From contig NZ_MASS01000006.1 of assembly GCF_001707885.1 (NCBI RefSeq), positions 51,405 to 115,404 on the forward strand: DNA of 64,000 nucleotides, written 5' to 3'. The notes beneath the pieces are model-generated. The model saw only the letters and a program-made list of their open reading frames with translations, had not been told where the DNA came from and ran no database searches. Below, one piece after another: positions 62,982 to 64,000 of this stretch (positions within the stretch are counted from its first letter, which is position 1; each line of letters starts with the position of its first letter). Source of the DNA: Desulfosporosinus cupriresistens. Lineage in GTDB: Bacteria > Bacillota > Desulfitobacteriia > Desulfitobacteriales > Desulfitobacteriaceae. The position numbers and the translations under genes are program-made.

Positions 62982-64000
62982 TGTTGATCACCGGCCTTAT
63001 TGACCTTTTGCCCTTTTTGGAGTTTATGTACTCCTGCAGTGACAATAATGTCCCCTTCTTTCAGTCCATCCAATACTTCAACGGTGTTGTCTCCAAAACT
63101 GCCCAGTTTAATTGGACGCAAGGTCACAACATCGTTTTGAAGAACCCATACACTAGGCGTATCTCCCGTTTGATAAATCGCTGATAATGGAATATAAATC
63201 GACTTATCACTCTTTGCACCAACTACATCAACTGTTGCAGTCATACCCAGCTTCACACTTGACGGCGGATTGACAAAGCTAACCCTTACTTCATAGGTCC
63301 TAGTTATTGGGTCGGCCGCAGGTGATACCTCCCTTATTTTTCCATTAACAATCACCTTCGGAAGTGCCCAAAAACTGACTTTAAATGATTTTGCTTGCTT
63401 AATTGCTCCCACCTGGTTTTCCGGTACACTTATTACAACTTCCTGATCACCTGACATCATCACGGCGGGCGCTCCAGCCACAACCACCTGACCTACTTCA
63501 ATGTTTACCACTGTTATCACCCCATCACGGTCAGCATGCAAAGAACAGTACTTTAACTGGTTTAAGCTTTGATTATATTGCGCCGACGCCATCCGAACCG
63601 TAGCTTGAGTACTATCATAGTTTTTTTTGGCACAGATCATATGCTTCTTGACTGATTGCACCAGCTTTAAGTAGCTCACGATTACGATTGAGCGTAATTT
63701 CGGCAAGGTTCAGCTTGGAATTGCCAGTGTCCAGCTGGACTGAAGCAATATTTACAGTTTGTTCAATATCTTTCGTGTCAATAGCAAGTAGCACATCACC
63801 GCTATGTACAATACTTCCGGGATCGACATTGCGCTTGATGACCTTGCCGCTTACTTGAAAGGATAATGGACTTTCGTATATTCCCCGTACCTCTCCGGAA
63901 TATGAATTCTTGACAGTCGTTGTGCCAGATTGAACTGTGTTCGTTTTCACAACTGGTACATCTTCGCTGACTATAACCGGATGTGCTCTAAAATAATTAA
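62978..64000 (-). pseudogene. RND efflux adaptor, frameshifted and partial at the window edge
   Basis: Two overlapping frames (63615-63950 and 62978-63706) together make one membrane-fusion protein. The first holds the lipoyl half-motif and hairpin start (SYSGEVRGIYESPLSFQVSGKVIKRNVDPG, VHSGDVLLAID); the second resumes with NYDSTQATVRMASAQYNQ and carries the barrel and tail. The break is at a run of eight T (63621-63628; eight A on the coding strand); seven would restore the frame. The first frame stays open upstream past 63950 to the window end, so the true start is outside. Sequencing error, programmed slippage or real loss cannot be told apart. Confidence 0.8.

Noticed and set aside
1..64000. 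CRISPR arrays, insertion sequences, tRNA and rRNA genes
   Set aside because: No regularly spaced identical repeats, transposase motifs, cloverleaf shapes or ribosomal RNA blocks were recognised by eye; a tRNAscan or IS search could still find small items.

Overview
The window reads as a chromosomal segment of an endospore-forming, anaerobic, monoderm Firmicute, most like the Peptococcaceae (Desulfosporosinus/Desulfitobacterium type). Support: spore genes (ytaF-like, tlp with a sigma-G-like promoter, YjcZ-like peptides), a lipoteichoic-acid-synthase-type enzyme, strong AGGAGG ribosome sites with frequent TTG/GTG starts, and an anaerobe's peroxide-defence set (rubrerythrin, reverse rubrerythrin, rubredoxin). 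The genus is an inference. No tRNA, rRNA, insertion sequence, prophage or CRISPR array was seen.

Layout. 0-2.2 kb: a small membrane protein, a YtaF-like protein, and ribB behind an FMN riboswitch. 2.3-16.9 kb: a C-P lyase (phosphonate) locus on the minus strand. From promoter to end it runs phnG-H-I-J-K, a hexapeptide protein, phnL, phnD-C-E-E, phnM and a 2H-phosphoesterase fragment. A second, decayed set follows: a phnE copy, a frameshifted acetyltransferase, an intact PHP phosphodiesterase, a broken phnM and a broken inositol-phosphatase gene. The promoter carries a four-repeat Pho box and a palindrome; phnF lies just upstream. 17.0-19.8 kb: a MacA/MacB-like export system. 20-34.8 kb: mostly single metabolic and stress genes (YitT, reverse rubrerythrin, DAHP synthase, hotdog thioesterases, gamma-glutamyltransferase, ferritin-like protein, EcsAB-like ABC exporter, metallo-hydrolase, UvrC-like nuclease, sulfite-oxidase-family enzyme, zinc dehydrogenase). 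34.8-35.05 kb: a possible ~200-nt non-coding RNA. 35.1-39.6 kb: small spore-type peptides, a flavodoxin-like protein and an EmrAB-like pump. 39.6-45.3 kb: an AlkC-like glycosylase, a cyclopropane synthase and an LtaS-like enzyme.

45.3-51.5 kb is a full ribose operon, rbsR-K-D-A-C-B, with two cre/LacI-type operators upstream. 51.7-54.3 kb: a VanZ-like protein, a second cyclopropane synthase and a divergent MarR regulator. 54.5-55.5 kb: tlp, then a non-coding stretch of degenerate repeats and hairpins. 55.6-57.6 kb: a cytosolic chemoreceptor and CheW under a cyclic-di-GMP-I riboswitch with its own terminator. 57.7-59.7 kb: rubrerythrin, rubredoxin and a dinucleotide-binding protein. 59.9-64 kb: an RND pump and its adaptor, the adaptor split by an 8-base homopolymer and running off the window.

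How it fits together. The phn genes should import phosphonates under phosphate starvation and break the C-P bond, with a PHP enzyme in place of PhnP; no phnN is present. The rbs genes import and phosphorylate ribose. Several units are controlled by RNA or by readable operators. The least explained parts are the plus-strand RNA candidate, the repeat region after tlp, and the eroded second phn segment.
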